Source: Marinomonas ostreistagni (GTDB lineage: Bacteria; Pseudomonadota; Gammaproteobacteria; Pseudomonadales; Marinomonadaceae). Taken from it: DNA of 64,000 nt. The notes under the pieces are model-generated. The model saw only the letters and a list, made by a program, of their open reading frames with translations. It ran no database searches and was not told where the DNA came from. The translations under genes were made by a program, and so were the position numbers. Location: the NCBI RefSeq assembly GCF_016461785.1, contig NZ_JAEMUH010000004.1:62001-126000 (forward strand), read 5' to 3'. This document shows, in pieces, positions 45,179 to 54,645 of the stretch (its first letter is position 1; every line of letters begins with the position of its first letter).

Positions 45179-46315
45179 ATGGATTACGAAATGCTGAAAG
45201 TCATCTGGTGGGTATTGGTTGGCGTATTGCTAATCGGTTTTGCCATCACGGACGGCTTTGATATGGGGGTCGGCTCACTTTTGAACGTTATTTCAAAAGA
45301 CGACTCTGAACGCCGTATTATGATCAACTCGATTGCCCCACACTGGGACGGTAACCAAGTTTGGTTTATCACAGCAGGTGGTGCGCTGTTTGCGGCTTGG
45401 CCAGTAGTATACGCGACCTCGTTCTCAGGCTTTTACATGGCGATGATTCTAACCTTGGCGGCTTTGTTCTTCCGTCCAATTGGCTTTGATTACCGTTCTA
45501 AGCTTGAAGGTACAAAATGGCGTAAAAACTGGGATTGGGGCATCGGCTTTGGTTCAGCAGTTCCACCCATCATTTTTGGTGTGGCGTTTGGTAACCTATT
45601 GCAAGGCGTACCATTCCAGTTTGATGAATACCTACGCGTGACCTACACAGGCTCATTCTTCGCACTGCTTAACCCGTTTGCGATTCTTTGTGGCCTAGTG
45701 AGCTTGCTAATGCTTGTGACGCAAGGTGGTGCTTGGTTGCTAATGAAAACCGAAGGCAACTTATTTGCCAAAGTACGTAAAGCAACCATGGTGTCGGGTG
45801 TTCTTACTGCTGTGTTGTTCGCTTTAGCAGGTGTTTGGTTAGCTTATGGTATTGATGGTTACGTGATTACGAGTGAGTTCGATGGTAACTCTGCTATGAC
45901 GCCATTGATGAAAACAGCTGAGGTTCAAGCTGGAGCTTGGTTAGCGAACTACAGTGTTTTCCCTGCTCTAATGCTTGCTCCGATTGTCGGTATTGGAGGT
46001 ATGTTGCTAGCGGGGCTGATGGGGGCTGCGGGTCGTGGTGGCATGGCTTTCCTTCTATCATCATTGGGTATCGCTGGAATCATCATGACTGCTGGCGGTT
46101 CTATGTTCCCATTCCTAATGCCGTCTTCTTCTTTTCCAAGCATGAGTCTGACTATGTGGGATGCGACATCAAGTGAAACCACTATGATGATCATGTTCGT
46201 GGTGGCGTGTATCTTCGTACCGATTGTATTGTCCTACACTGTGTGGAGTTACTTCGTGATGTTTGGTCGTCTCTCTAAAGAGCACATCGCGAAAAACTCA
46301 CATTCACTTTACTAA
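45179..46315 (+). CDS. cydB: Cytochrome bd ubiquinol oxidase subunit II
   Basis: CydB is the structural partner of CydA. The 378-residue protein has the conserved start WWVLVGVLLIGFAITDGFD and repeated membrane helices. The start codon comes one base after the cydA stop, with GGAGG inside the end of cydA, so translation is coupled. Confidence 0.97.
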   Translation: MDYEMLKVIWWVLVGVLLIGFAITDGFDMGVGSLLNVISKDDSERRIMINSIAPHWDGNQVWFITAGGALFAAWPVVYATSFSGFYMAMILTLAALFFRPIGFDYRSKLEGTKWRKNWDWGIGFGSAVPPIIFGVAFGNLLQGVPFQFDEYLRVTYTGSFFALLNPFAILCGLVSLLMLVTQGGAWLLMKTEGNLFAKVRKATMVSGVLTAVLFALAGVWLAYGIDGYVITSEFDGNSAMTPLMKTAEVQAGAWLANYSVFPALMLAPIVGIGGMLLAGLMGAAGRGGMAFLLSSLGIAGIIMTAGGSMFPFLMPSSSFPSMSLTMWDATSSETTMMIMFVVACIFVPIVLSYTVWSYFVMFGRLSKEHIAKNSHSLY

Positions 46316-46323
46316 GATGCAAT

Positions 46324-46343
46324 GGGGTAGGGGAACCTGCCCC
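46324..46343 (+). other. Stable GNRA-capped hairpin between cydB and cydX
   Basis: GGGGTAGG (46324-46331), loop GGAA, CCTGCCCC (46336-46343) form eight continuous pairs (one G-U) closed by a GNRA-type tetraloop. There is no U-run, so it is not a terminator. It probably stabilises or separates the cydAB part of the mRNA, or tunes cydX translation, whose start is 17 nt later. Confidence 0.6.
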
Positions 46344-46359
46344 GATATAAGGAGTCATT

Positions 46360-46476
46360 ATGTGGTATTTTGCTTGGGTGTTGGGTGTTCTACTAGCGTG
46401 TTCATTTGGCATTATCAATGCTGTCTGGCTTGAGTTTTCTGGCTACGACGGTGAGTCTCCAGAAGATTCAATGTAA
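46360..46476 (+). CDS. cydX: Cytochrome bd small subunit CydX
   Basis: This 38-residue single-pass membrane protein is required for stable, active cytochrome bd. The sequence begins MWYFAWVLGVLLACSFGIIN and contains the CydX signature with the conserved acidic residue after the helix (WLEFSG). It starts 44 bp after cydB, with TAAGGAG before the ATG, and precedes cydD. Confidence 0.95.
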   Translation: MWYFAWVLGVLLACSFGIINAVWLEFSGYDGESPEDSM

Positions 46477-46518
46477 TAAAAAACTAAGGTTTCGACCTTA
46501 TGATGTAAGGCTTTCGTG

Positions 46519-48243
46519 ATGCGTGAACGGGTTAAGACACCAGAACAGCAATTTCTTTCTGATTTACAACAAGCGGAAAAGAAGCGCTTTCAAACAGTCA
46601 AATGGTTAGGTGTCTTAATCGCGTTGATGATTGTAGCGCAAGCCTTAGGTCTGGCAAAAGTTATCTCTGATTTAGTGCTTGAGGGGAGCTTTCCCCTCAG
46701 TGCCGCATTGCTTGCCGGTGGCGCATTTCTTTTAAAAGTCGTTGTGCAATTTGTGCGTGAACAAATGTGTGCCAGTGCCAGTCGTAATATTCGCTTTTCA
46801 CTTCGTAAACGTTTAATCAGTCACTTAACGAGATTGGGGCCTAATCGTCTAAAACTAGATGAAGATGCGGGGCTTTCGACTCGTGTATATGAACAAGTCG
46901 ACGCATTAGATGACTACTACAGTCGCTATGTGCCACAGGTTTTCCTTGTTACCTTTATTCCTTTGACAATAATGCTGGCCGTGTTACCAGTGTCATGGAT
47001 TGCTTTTTTTATCTTTGCTTTTACAGCTCCCTTAGTGGTGTTCTTTATGATACTCGTTGGTCATAAAGCGGCAAGCGCCAATCGTAAGCAGTTTAAGGTG
47101 TTATCTCTGCTCTCCAACCAGTTTATGGATTTGAACCAAGGCATGGCGGAGCTGAAGCGTCTTGGTCAAACACAAAGCGCCCGTGAGCGCTTATCACTCA
47201 CAGCTTCTGAGTACCAGAAGACCACCATGGGCGTATTACGTTTGGCATTTCTATCAACAGGTACGCTTGAACTTTTTTCTTCCGTGGCGATTGCTATGGT
47301 TGCACTTTATTTGGGGCTTGGCCTTTTAGAGCAGCTTCCGTGGCAGACTGGCGTGTCACCGGTCAGTTTGTTTGCTGCGTTTTATCTATTATTGCTTGCT
47401 CCGGAGTTCTATTTGCCGTTACGTCAGCTTGGCAATGATTACCACGCAAAACAAAAAGCAGAAGCGGCTGCGACAGATATTCAAGCCATTCTCGATATGG
47501 CACTAAGCACATTTAGCGAGCATGAAAAAGAGAAGTTTTCAGAAACCACGGTTCATCAATCAACGCCAATTATTCAGTTTGTCGATTTACATTGGCAGCA
47601 AGATGGTCGAACTCGTCTTGCTAACATCTCGGTTTCTATTCAGCAAGGCGAGCGAGTTTGGCTAAGAGGAGAGTCTGGAGCAGGTAAGACAAGCTTAATG
47701 TCTATCCTGCTTGGCTTCGAACAGCAATACCAAGGATCAATCTTAATTGAGGGGACATTACTTTACCCAGAGGATATTCAAGCTTGGCGTCGCCGCTTGG
47801 CTTGGATACCACAACAGCCAGAATGGGTTCAAGGCACGATTCGTCAAAATCTAGAATTAGGACTTGGGAAATGCAACGACGATGATTTGCGCATGGCGTT
47901 AATGAAAGCACAATGTTGGGATTTCGTCGGTCAGCTTAGATTTGGCTGGGATACCCCTATCAGTGAAGCGGGGACAGGTCTATCTGGTGGGCAAATGCAG
48001 CGTTTGTCTATCGCGCGTGCTTTGCTTAGTAAGGCAGATATTTGGTTATTAGATGAACCCTGCTCTGGGCTTGATTTAGAGACAGCTGAACAAGTTTTGA
48101 ATACCTTAGACGAAGCTAGCTTCGGTAAAACCGTATTGATCATCAGTCATGATACGCATCCTGTTGTGTGGGCAAATCAACAATGGGTAATGACAAAAGA
48201 AGGTGTGCATGTCGCAACGCAAACCCCAATCTCTTACGTTTAA
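46519..48243 (+). CDS. cydD: Heterodimeric ABC transporter subunit CydD
   Basis: CydDC exports cysteine/glutathione-type thiols, or transports heme by newer views, and is needed for cytochrome bd assembly. The 574-residue half-transporter has six membrane helices in the first 330 residues, Walker A GESGAGKTS (about 380), signature LSGGQMQR and Walker B IWLLDEP. ATG 46519 is chosen with TAAGG upstream over the GTG at 46516. Its end overlaps cydC by 35 bp. Confidence 0.96.
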   Translation: MRERVKTPEQQFLSDLQQAEKKRFQTVKWLGVLIALMIVAQALGLAKVISDLVLEGSFPLSAALLAGGAFLLKVVVQFVREQMCASASRNIRFSLRKRLISHLTRLGPNRLKLDEDAGLSTRVYEQVDALDDYYSRYVPQVFLVTFIPLTIMLAVLPVSWIAFFIFAFTAPLVVFFMILVGHKAASANRKQFKVLSLLSNQFMDLNQGMAELKRLGQTQSARERLSLTASEYQKTTMGVLRLAFLSTGTLELFSSVAIAMVALYLGLGLLEQLPWQTGVSPVSLFAAFYLLLLAPEFYLPLRQLGNDYHAKQKAEAAATDIQAILDMALSTFSEHEKEKFSETTVHQSTPIIQFVDLHWQQDGRTRLANISVSIQQGERVWLRGESGAGKTSLMSILLGFEQQYQGSILIEGTLLYPEDIQAWRRRLAWIPQQPEWVQGTIRQNLELGLGKCNDDDLRMALMKAQCWDFVGQLRFGWDTPISEAGTGLSGGQMQRLSIARALLSKADIWLLDEPCSGLDLETAEQVLNTLDEASFGKTVLIISHDTHPVVWANQQWVMTKEGVHVATQTPISYV

Positions 48244-49882
48244 ATCGCTGTTGCTAGAAAACCCTTTTGGGTTACTGGTAGCGGTCTTAGTCGGTATTAT
48301 CTCAAGTCTAGCGGCCGTTGCCCTGCTGGGAATTTCTGGTTGGTTTTTATCCGCTGCTGGTCTTGCTAGTGCAATGGGCACAGCGCTCGTTTTTAATTTT
48401 TTTACGCCAGGTGCACTAGTACGTCTGATGGCTATCCTGCGAACAGCAGGTCGCTATGGTGAGCAAGTGTTTTCCCATGATCATTTATTAGGCTTATTAC
48501 GCAGCCTTCGTTTATGGGTATGGGATCAGCGTATTAATACGCCGCAAGCTAAGGTGAATAAACAAACCAAAGGCGACTTGTTACAGCGCCTAGTTGGCGA
48601 CTTGGATCAAATCATCAAGTGGCCATTAGCCGTCATCATGCCATGGGTATATGGCTTAGTAGCATGTCTTGGCTTGTTTGCATTGGGAGCATTTGTATCG
48701 CCAACGCTGATGTTGCCCATTACCTTATACAGTGTGGTGCAGTTATGGATGATTCCTTGGTTAGCCAACAGAGCGGCGTTGCTATCTGTATATAGAATGC
48801 AAGCTTTATCGGTACACCGGCGAAGCCGTTTTATGTCGGTGTTTTCGGCGTTGATTACGTTGACCATTCGTGGACACTGGCAACATTACAGTGAGCGCTT
48901 GGACAATTTAGATGAGCGTCAACGTAAGCTTCAAGCTTGTTTGCAGCGCAGCACGTCAAAGACAAAATTGATCAGCCAACTAATGAGCTTTTTGTTAATT
49001 GGTAGTTTCTTTATTTTATGTTTAGAGATTACGGATCAAGGCATCAGCATTCAAGCCGAGGTTGAAGCAACGTGGTTGGTGGCATTGGTGTTGGCTGCAT
49101 TAGGTGTCAATGAGCTAATGCAACCCATTTCTAATGCTGTGTTGGCTCAGGGTCAATCTAAAGTAGGTTTAAAGCGTTTGAATCAGCTTGCGATTTCAGC
49201 TCCTTTAGAAAGAGAAGACGATGCGCCCAGACTAGCGCCTTTTCAGAACATTACTCTGCGTGGTTTTACAGGTCGCTATGAGACTTCCCCGACGTCAGCT
49301 CATTTACCTAAAGTGAATATTTCCATTTCCTGCGGCGGAGCGATGCGCCTTGTGGGCGCCAGTGGCTCAGGCAAGAGCACTTGTTTGGCTGCGTTAGCAG
49401 GAGACATAAATTATGACGGAGAAGTTTTACTGGACGACCAGCGCTTTATCCAGCTTGACTCACCCTCATGGCGTAGTCAACTTGCCTTTTTATCGCAGCA
49501 GTCCGTTATTTTTCAGCAAAGTTTAAGAGCAAATCTGTGTCTTGGGAATGCTGCTGCAAGCGATACGGAACTGTATAAAGTACTTCATACATTAGGTCTC
49601 AAAGAGTGGGCAGAAGCTTTACCTAACGGATTAGATACTCTTTTAGGTGCTCAGGGGCGAGATATCTCCGGTGGTCAAGCCCGTCGTATATGTCTTGCAA
49701 GAGTATTGTTACGGAGCTCACCAGTGTTGATCTTAGATGAGCCTTTTGATGGATTAGACAGCTCTAGTATTGAGCGTATATGCGGTGCTTTGCTAGAGGG
49801 GCCATATAAACCTGACTTCTTAATTTATGCTAGTCATGTTGATACCGCTCTAGACCGTTGCTCACATACTGTGATGCTCTAA
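48209..49882 (+). CDS. cydC: Heterodimeric ABC transporter subunit CydC
   Basis: The 557-residue partner of CydD has six membrane helices, Walker A GASGSGKST, a signature of ISGGQARR (Ile for Leu) and Walker B VLILDEP. ATG 48209 behind AAGAAGG lies inside the end of cydD. It closes the cyd operon. Confidence 0.96.
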   Translation: MSQRKPQSLTFKSLLLENPFGLLVAVLVGIISSLAAVALLGISGWFLSAAGLASAMGTALVFNFFTPGALVRLMAILRTAGRYGEQVFSHDHLLGLLRSLRLWVWDQRINTPQAKVNKQTKGDLLQRLVGDLDQIIKWPLAVIMPWVYGLVACLGLFALGAFVSPTLMLPITLYSVVQLWMIPWLANRAALLSVYRMQALSVHRRSRFMSVFSALITLTIRGHWQHYSERLDNLDERQRKLQACLQRSTSKTKLISQLMSFLLIGSFFILCLEITDQGISIQAEVEATWLVALVLAALGVNELMQPISNAVLAQGQSKVGLKRLNQLAISAPLEREDDAPRLAPFQNITLRGFTGRYETSPTSAHLPKVNISISCGGAMRLVGASGSGKSTCLAALAGDINYDGEVLLDDQRFIQLDSPSWRSQLAFLSQQSVIFQQSLRANLCLGNAAASDTELYKVLHTLGLKEWAEALPNGLDTLLGAQGRDISGGQARRICLARVLLRSSPVLILDEPFDGLDSSSIERICGALLEGPYKPDFLIYASHVDTALDRCSHTVML

Positions 49883-49968
49883 AACTTATAAGGTAAATGT
49901 TCGTAAGGACTGTGTTTCTAAATCCCTCGTCGCGTTAGCATTATTTTTTTCTTTTATGGAGTTTAATA

Positions 49969-50913
49969 ATGCAAAGAATGCTGTCTGTAAGTGTCTTAGC
50001 AGCTGCAGTGTTGTTGTCTGGCTGCAGTCAAAATGTCATGCAAGGTGGAGGACGTGGCGGTAGTATCGATAAGTCCTATGATACCAAGTTGATTGAAGAA
50101 AGAGCGGCGCTGTCTTCAAAGTTTCAGAAGTTGACTTTTAGTGATCCTGTTAATGGCAATCAGATGTCATATAACTTGTTTGTTCCAGATAACTACGATA
50201 GCAGTAAATCCTATCCATTGGTTGTGTTTATGGCCGACGGAAGTACGACAGGTAAGGGTATTGAATCACCTTTAATACAAGGGTGGGGTGGGATCATTTG
50301 GGCCTCTGATCAAGAGCAAGCTAAGCATGAAAGCTTTGTTCTAGTGCCAGCATTTGTCGGTCCTGAAAATGTTGTAAACGATCGATCAGAAGTTACAGAC
50401 GAAGTAGATACAGCGATGCGCTTACTTAACGCTGTGAAGTCTCAATACACTATTGACTCAGATCGTCTCTATACCACCGGTCAATCCATGGGGGGAATGA
50501 TTTCTTTTTATTGGAATGCAACGTATCCTGACTTATTTGCAGCGTCTTTATATGTTGGTAGTCAATGGGATATCAATGTATTGCAACCACAACGTAAGCA
50601 AAAATTTAGTTATGTGGTTTCCGCTGGAGATAAGAAGGCATCAGCAGGCATGACTAGTTTGAAAGCTGATTTTGAGAAATATGGGGTCGAGTTCGGACAA
50701 ACAAAATTCTCTGCAAAACTCTCACAAACAGAACAAAACCGTGAAGTGAGTGAGCTTATTGAAAAAGGTTACGATCGTAACTTTATACAATTTGATGCGA
50801 ATACGGTTACACCTGATGGCGTTTCGGGTGGAGGCGCTGAGCATATGTACTCATTTGATTATGCGTATAAGCTTGAACCCGTTAGAGATTGGTTGTTTGA
50901 GCAATCGAAATAA
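49969..50913 (+). CDS. Lipoprotein alpha/beta-hydrolase, PHB-depolymerase/esterase-like
   Basis: The 314-residue protein has a lipoprotein signal peptide with lipobox LLSGC (Cys19). An alpha/beta-hydrolase domain follows, with nucleophile elbow GQSMGG (Ser at about 169), and a C-terminal His candidate in GGAEHMYS. The fold resembles secreted esterases related to poly(3-hydroxybutyrate) depolymerases and predicted peptidases. The substrate is unknown. It is a single gene with its own ribosome site and terminator. Confidence 0.82.
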   Translation: MQRMLSVSVLAAAVLLSGCSQNVMQGGGRGGSIDKSYDTKLIEERAALSSKFQKLTFSDPVNGNQMSYNLFVPDNYDSSKSYPLVVFMADGSTTGKGIESPLIQGWGGIIWASDQEQAKHESFVLVPAFVGPENVVNDRSEVTDEVDTAMRLLNAVKSQYTIDSDRLYTTGQSMGGMISFYWNATYPDLFAASLYVGSQWDINVLQPQRKQKFSYVVSAGDKKASAGMTSLKADFEKYGVEFGQTKFSAKLSQTEQNREVSELIEKGYDRNFIQFDANTVTPDGVSGGGAEHMYSFDYAYKLEPVRDWLFEQSK

Positions 50914-50918
50914 CGCGA

Positions 50919-50951
50919 AATAATAAGCCCACTAGTTGTGGGCTTATTATT
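50919..50951. terminator. Bidirectional terminator between the esterase and ydcH genes
   Basis: AATAATAAGCCCAC (50919-50932), loop TAGTT, GTGGGCTTATTATT (50938-50951), then TTT. The long perfect stem is flanked by A and T tracts. Confidence 0.88.
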
Positions 50952-50963
50952 TTTTATGACTAA

Positions 50964-51224
50964 TTATGCAGTTTCTTGTTCTGCTTTCGCTTTACGCAGC
51001 ATGTCGAGTAGAGAGTCCTTAAGATGTAAGCGGCGTTTCTTAAACTCTTCTTCCTCTAGTGTGCTAGCCAGCACAATTTCTTTTTCAATATTTTCAATTT
51101 CATTAGTTAAGAAATGATACTCATCGAATAAGCGTCGGAAATGAGCATCGTGCATTTTTAATTCATGAATTTGTTCTTTGTATTCAGGTAATTCATTTAC
51201 CAAGCTGTGGTTTTCGATTGGCAT
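50964..51224 (-). CDS. YdcH-family (DUF465) small protein
   Basis: This 86-residue helical, coiled-coil protein has the DUF465 pattern LPEYKEQIHELKMHDAHFRRLFDEY and the Lys-rich KRRLHLKDSLLDMLRKA. The function of the family is unknown. AAGGAG precedes the ATG. Confidence 0.9.
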   Translation of the reverse strand: MPIENHSLVNELPEYKEQIHELKMHDAHFRRLFDEYHFLTNEIENIEKEIVLASTLEEEEFKKRRLHLKDSLLDMLRKAKAEQETA

Positions 51225-51558
51225 TTCAATTCTCCTTGATTGTTCTCTTAACCTTTATCTGTAGATTACGCTTCTTTTGACTCAGGTAAATTGATTTCGG
51301 TCATTTGTAGAATAAATGCATAATTTTGGCGTTTTCAGGAAACTCTTACTTATTTGAACAATATTACACTGCCTGCTTAGCACAGCTTGATGTCAAGTGT
51401 GCGTCATTCAAAAGAGCAATGATCTGTTGGGTTGGAGAGCACCTGACCTCGTCGAAATAGGCGTGGGCTGGGTGAAGAGCAGATGCGCTATTGAATTAAC
51501 GATAAGAATAAATACGCCAGTACGTATAACGTTTAACTATCTTGCAGGTAATAAATTT
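51225..51558. promoter_or_regulatory. 334-bp leader region between ydcH and the fusion gene
   Basis: It contains the ydcH promoter on the minus strand and a long 5' leader for the fusion gene. A strong hairpin with one bulge lies at 51380-51402 (GCACA-CTTG / CAAG-TGTGC). A -35-like TTGAAC at 51354-51359 has no good -10 at 17 bp. The frame is open upstream to 51397, but that part has no resemblance to the enzyme family. I looked for a glycine or SAM riboswitch and could not match one. Confidence 0.4.
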
Positions 51559-54534
51559 ATGACTTCAATTGAGCAACTTAAAGCCGCTCGTGAAAGCGCG
51601 CTTTCTCTCACTCAACATGGCGCTCCACAAGCAACAAGCAATCAGTTTTTTGGTGTTGGTCCAATCACCGACATGGCATTAAATGAAGTTGATGCTCGTC
51701 AACTTCGTTTTGAGTTCGACGCGTGGTTAGAAGAGAACTACCCTAAGTTGGATGACAAAGGGAATCGTATTGGCAGCTTTACAACGGCTGAAATTGGTCG
51801 TGGTATGCACCGTGGTTACCCTGCAGATAAAGTCCTAAACGACATGATGCGTGAAATTCACCGCTACTTTGGCTTCCCTAAAGCGAATAGCATGGCGGTT
51901 GGTCTGGGTGGCGGTCACAGTGGCTTCACTGCCGCAGCGCTTCACCTAATGACGGCAAACGATCCTTCTCAAATCGTTTACGTTGATACACCAAAGCCTG
52001 AGTCAGAAGAAGGCAAAGCAGGTGGTTTCTTCCGCCAATCATGGGGTACTCAGTTAACTGAACTTCAGCGTTACGCCGCGAACGGTGATGAAAGCCGTAT
52101 CCTTTTTGCTGAGGGCGAAGGCGCGATCCCAAGTGCTTCTTTCTTACTTGAGAAAGGCGTTAAACTATTCTTCGGTGTAGGCCACGAAACAACGGGGGCG
52201 ACCACTTACACGGAACAAGAAATCCGCAACCTCCTAGAATGGGTTGATGCAAACCCAGAAGCGCACCACGCGGTAATTGACGCAACATCTCTTCTAGGCG
52301 CGATGCCTTGGTCAAAAGACCTAGTAGATGGCGTGTTGACGAAATGTAACATGTTCATGCCATTTCAGAAGGCCATCGGTGGTATCTCTGGTTACTTCAT
52401 CGTATCGCTCACTAAGCCAGCACTAGCTCGTATCAATGCGAACCAAAAAGATCCAGCATGGGCTATCCCACGTCAGCTGAAAATTGCTGTGCCACGTGAT
52501 GCAAAAGCACCTCTATCAAGCGAAAAAACAACGGATCTTGGTCCAATCTACGACGCTGAAAAAGATCAAATGCTGGGTGGTATCATCAATACATTCAGTA
52601 CACTAGCGTTCGCAGAAACAACGTTCGCAGTTCTACGCAACGAGCGCATGATCGGTGATGTCTACACTCTAAACGCACGCTCTAAAGCAAACCGTGATCT
52701 AGTAAATCAGTGGATCGACAACAGCGAACTGTTCGAACTAGGCGTATCTAACACTGATTCTCGTGGCGCAGCGGTTACACTTCTTAAAGTCACTGACAAA
52801 GACATCACTGATGCTGACGTACACAATCGTATCATCGTGAAATCTAAGCAAATGCTAGGCTACGAAGGCATCACTCACACTGATGGTGCGCACGAGAAAG
52901 GTCTGGACGTTGCACGTTACGTGAACGCATTCCCAGGTTCTCCAGGTGACTATCGTGCTTGGATCGGTGGCATCCGTCCAAACGAAGATATCACTGCACT
53001 ACTGGACAACATCCAGTACTGCTACCAACGTGCGAAAATCGCGGTTCTGGAAGAACTTCTAGCTGAGCAAGGCGAAACGGTTGAAAGTGCCGTATCTGCT
53101 TCTGCTGGCGCTGATGTTCGCCTAGACGACGCTGACCGAGCATACAAAGTACTGATCGCAGACCTAGTAGGTATGGTTTTTGATGCCGATGGACAAGCGG
53201 ATTGTCGTGAAGTAGCTGCCTACATCAAATCTCAAGGTGGTAAGTTCCACTTCGGTTCTGTTTCAGAAGCAGGCGATCTAGAAAAAGGTAAAGTACATTT
53301 CTTTTACCAGCCAAGCCTAAGCCGCGAAGACGAGTTACTGGCTGAAACGGGCGAAGGCCAATACGACGCTGTGATCGCTGCGGCGACATTCTTCCCTGCG
53401 GAATCAAAGTTCGAGCTAGGTGGCGTACGTATCGGTGCCGGTACTGGCAACATGGGGTCTGCTAGCTGGGGTGGCGGTAACGGAGAAGGTGGTGTCGCAC
53501 CACTGATGAATACGCCAAGCTTCAACTCTCGTGCGACGGCACAAGCAGCCATGAAAGCGCTGCTTAAAGTGCTTCCAGATCTACAAGTCAGCGCAATGCA
53601 CGATCGCGTTGTTGCGGGCGACTTCGACACAGGTAAGAACCTAGCTGAGTTCCCAACCACGAAACTTGAAGGTAAGAAACTTGCTGTTGTTGGCTACGGC
53701 AACATCGGTCGTGAAGTCGCGAAACTAGGGGCAGCATTCGGCATGAACGTTTCAGTTTACGCTCGTCCAGCTCACCAGAAGTGGATCGAATCTGAAGGCT
53801 TTACTTTCGCTTCTAGCATCGTTGAAGCGGTGCAAGATGCTGACGTCCTTAGCCCACACACTGGTCTAGGTGCATTCAACACTGAAACGGGTAAGTTTGC
53901 TAACTCTGACATCATCAACGCAGAAGTGTTCTCTGCCATGAACCATGGTGCGGTACTGGTAAACTACGACCGTGGTGAAGTGGTTGACATCGAAGCGCTT
54001 GACGCGGCTCTAGCAAGCGGTCAGATCCGCTATGCTGCAATTGACGCTGACCTATTCAAAGACCCAGAAACGGGTGCTTTGTCTGGTCCAATGGTGCCAT
54101 ACCGTAACATCTACGAGAAACACGTAGATAAGATGGAGCTTCTTCCACATGCTGCAGCGGACACTGAACACGTTTCTCGTGTAGAAGGTGCGAAGCAAGC
54201 CGTTGATCAGATTTTATCAGTGATCAAGTACCGCAAAGTCGTGAACCTAAAAGGTGATCTACCAGAAGGGTACACCGATGGCGGTGCGAAGACTGTAAAC
54301 GGTGTAGGTAAAGTGAACTCTAGCTCGGTTGCTAACCTATCTGATGAACAAATCAAACAACTTGCTGACAGCGCAACTCAATTAGCGGCATACTGGGGAG
54401 CAATCAACGCAACTAAAGACGCAGATAAACGTGCGGCACTCGTGGCTAAATACACTGAAATGATGGTGTTGAACTCAAATATCTACGGTACGTTACTTGC
54501 TCAGAACGGTCTTCAAGGTCCATTCGGCAACTAA
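51559..54534 (+). CDS. Fusion of class V aminotransferase (SerC-like) with D-2-hydroxyacid dehydrogenase
   Basis: The 991-residue protein has two enzyme parts. Residues 1-500 are a fold type I PLP aminotransferase resembling the second type of phosphoserine aminotransferase, with Asp241 (VIDATSLLG) and the likely PLP-Lys271 (FQKAIGG). Residues about 525-895 are a D-2-hydroxyacid dehydrogenase: GYGNIG (712-717), His767, catalytic Arg805 (NYDRGEVVD) and His864 (LLPHAAAD). A C-terminal tail (900-991) is helical. It could interconvert serine and hydroxypyruvate and reduce the latter to glycerate, or join the two serine-synthesis steps from 3-phosphoglycerate. A glycerate kinase follows, favouring serine-to-glycerate. 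Codon use is strongly biased, like a highly expressed gene. The start is ATG 51559. Confidence 0.8.
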   Translation: MTSIEQLKAARESALSLTQHGAPQATSNQFFGVGPITDMALNEVDARQLRFEFDAWLEENYPKLDDKGNRIGSFTTAEIGRGMHRGYPADKVLNDMMREIHRYFGFPKANSMAVGLGGGHSGFTAAALHLMTANDPSQIVYVDTPKPESEEGKAGGFFRQSWGTQLTELQRYAANGDESRILFAEGEGAIPSASFLLEKGVKLFFGVGHETTGATTYTEQEIRNLLEWVDANPEAHHAVIDATSLLGAMPWSKDLVDGVLTKCNMFMPFQKAIGGISGYFIVSLTKPALARINANQKDPAWAIPRQLKIAVPRDAKAPLSSEKTTDLGPIYDAEKDQMLGGIINTFSTLAFAETTFAVLRNERMIGDVYTLNARSKANRDLVNQWIDNSELFELGVSNTDSRGAAVTLLKVTDKDITDADVHNRIIVKSKQMLGYEGITHTDGAHEKGLDVARYVNAFPGSPGDYRAWIGGIRPNEDITALLDNIQYCYQRAKIAVLEELLAEQGETVESAVSASAGADVRLDDADRAYKVLIADLVGMVFDADGQADCREVAAYIKSQGGKFHFGSVSEAGDLEKGKVHFFYQPSLSREDELLAETGEGQYDAVIAAATFFPAESKFELGGVRIGAGTGNMGSASWGGGNGEGGVAPLMNTPSFNSRATAQAAMKALLKVLPDLQVSAMHDRVVAGDFDTGKNLAEFPTTKLEGKKLAVVGYGNIGREVAKLGAAFGMNVSVYARPAHQKWIESEGFTFASSIVEAVQDADVLSPHTGLGAFNTETGKFANSDIINAEVFSAMNHGAVLVNYDRGEVVDIEALDAALASGQIRYAAIDADLFKDPETGALSGPMVPYRNIYEKHVDKMELLPHAAADTEHVSRVEGAKQAVDQILSVIKYRKVVNLKGDLPEGYTDGGAKTVNGVGKVNSSSVANLSDEQIKQLADSATQLAAYWGAINATKDADKRAALVAKYTEMMVLNSNIYGTLLAQNGLQGPFGN

Positions 54535-54564
54535 TTAGTACTCGCTACACTTAGATATCTCAAG

Positions 54565-54611
54565 AAGCCGTATCAGCGCCGTGACGTAAGTCCTGTTGAT
54601 GCGGCTTTTTT
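54565..54611 (+). terminator. Terminator or attenuator after the fusion gene
   Basis: AAGCCGTATCA (54565-54575) pairs with TGATGCGGCTT (54597-54607; one G-U), followed by T-tract. The loop is 21 nt. It lies before the glycerate kinase ribosome site, so it may reduce rather than block read-through. Confidence 0.6.
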
Positions 54612-54645
54612 ATATCGTGTCGTTTAGACGCATAAGGGGGATAGA

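Noticed and set aside
51400..51480. Glycine-riboswitch-like GGAGAG segment
   Set aside because: The stretch GGAGAGCAC lacks the conserved glycine aptamer core and partner aptamer.
51397..51558. In-frame N-terminal extension of the aminotransferase-dehydrogenase fusion
   Set aside because: These 54 codons do not look like the enzyme family, and the downstream MTSIEQLKAARESA start fits better; treated as leader.
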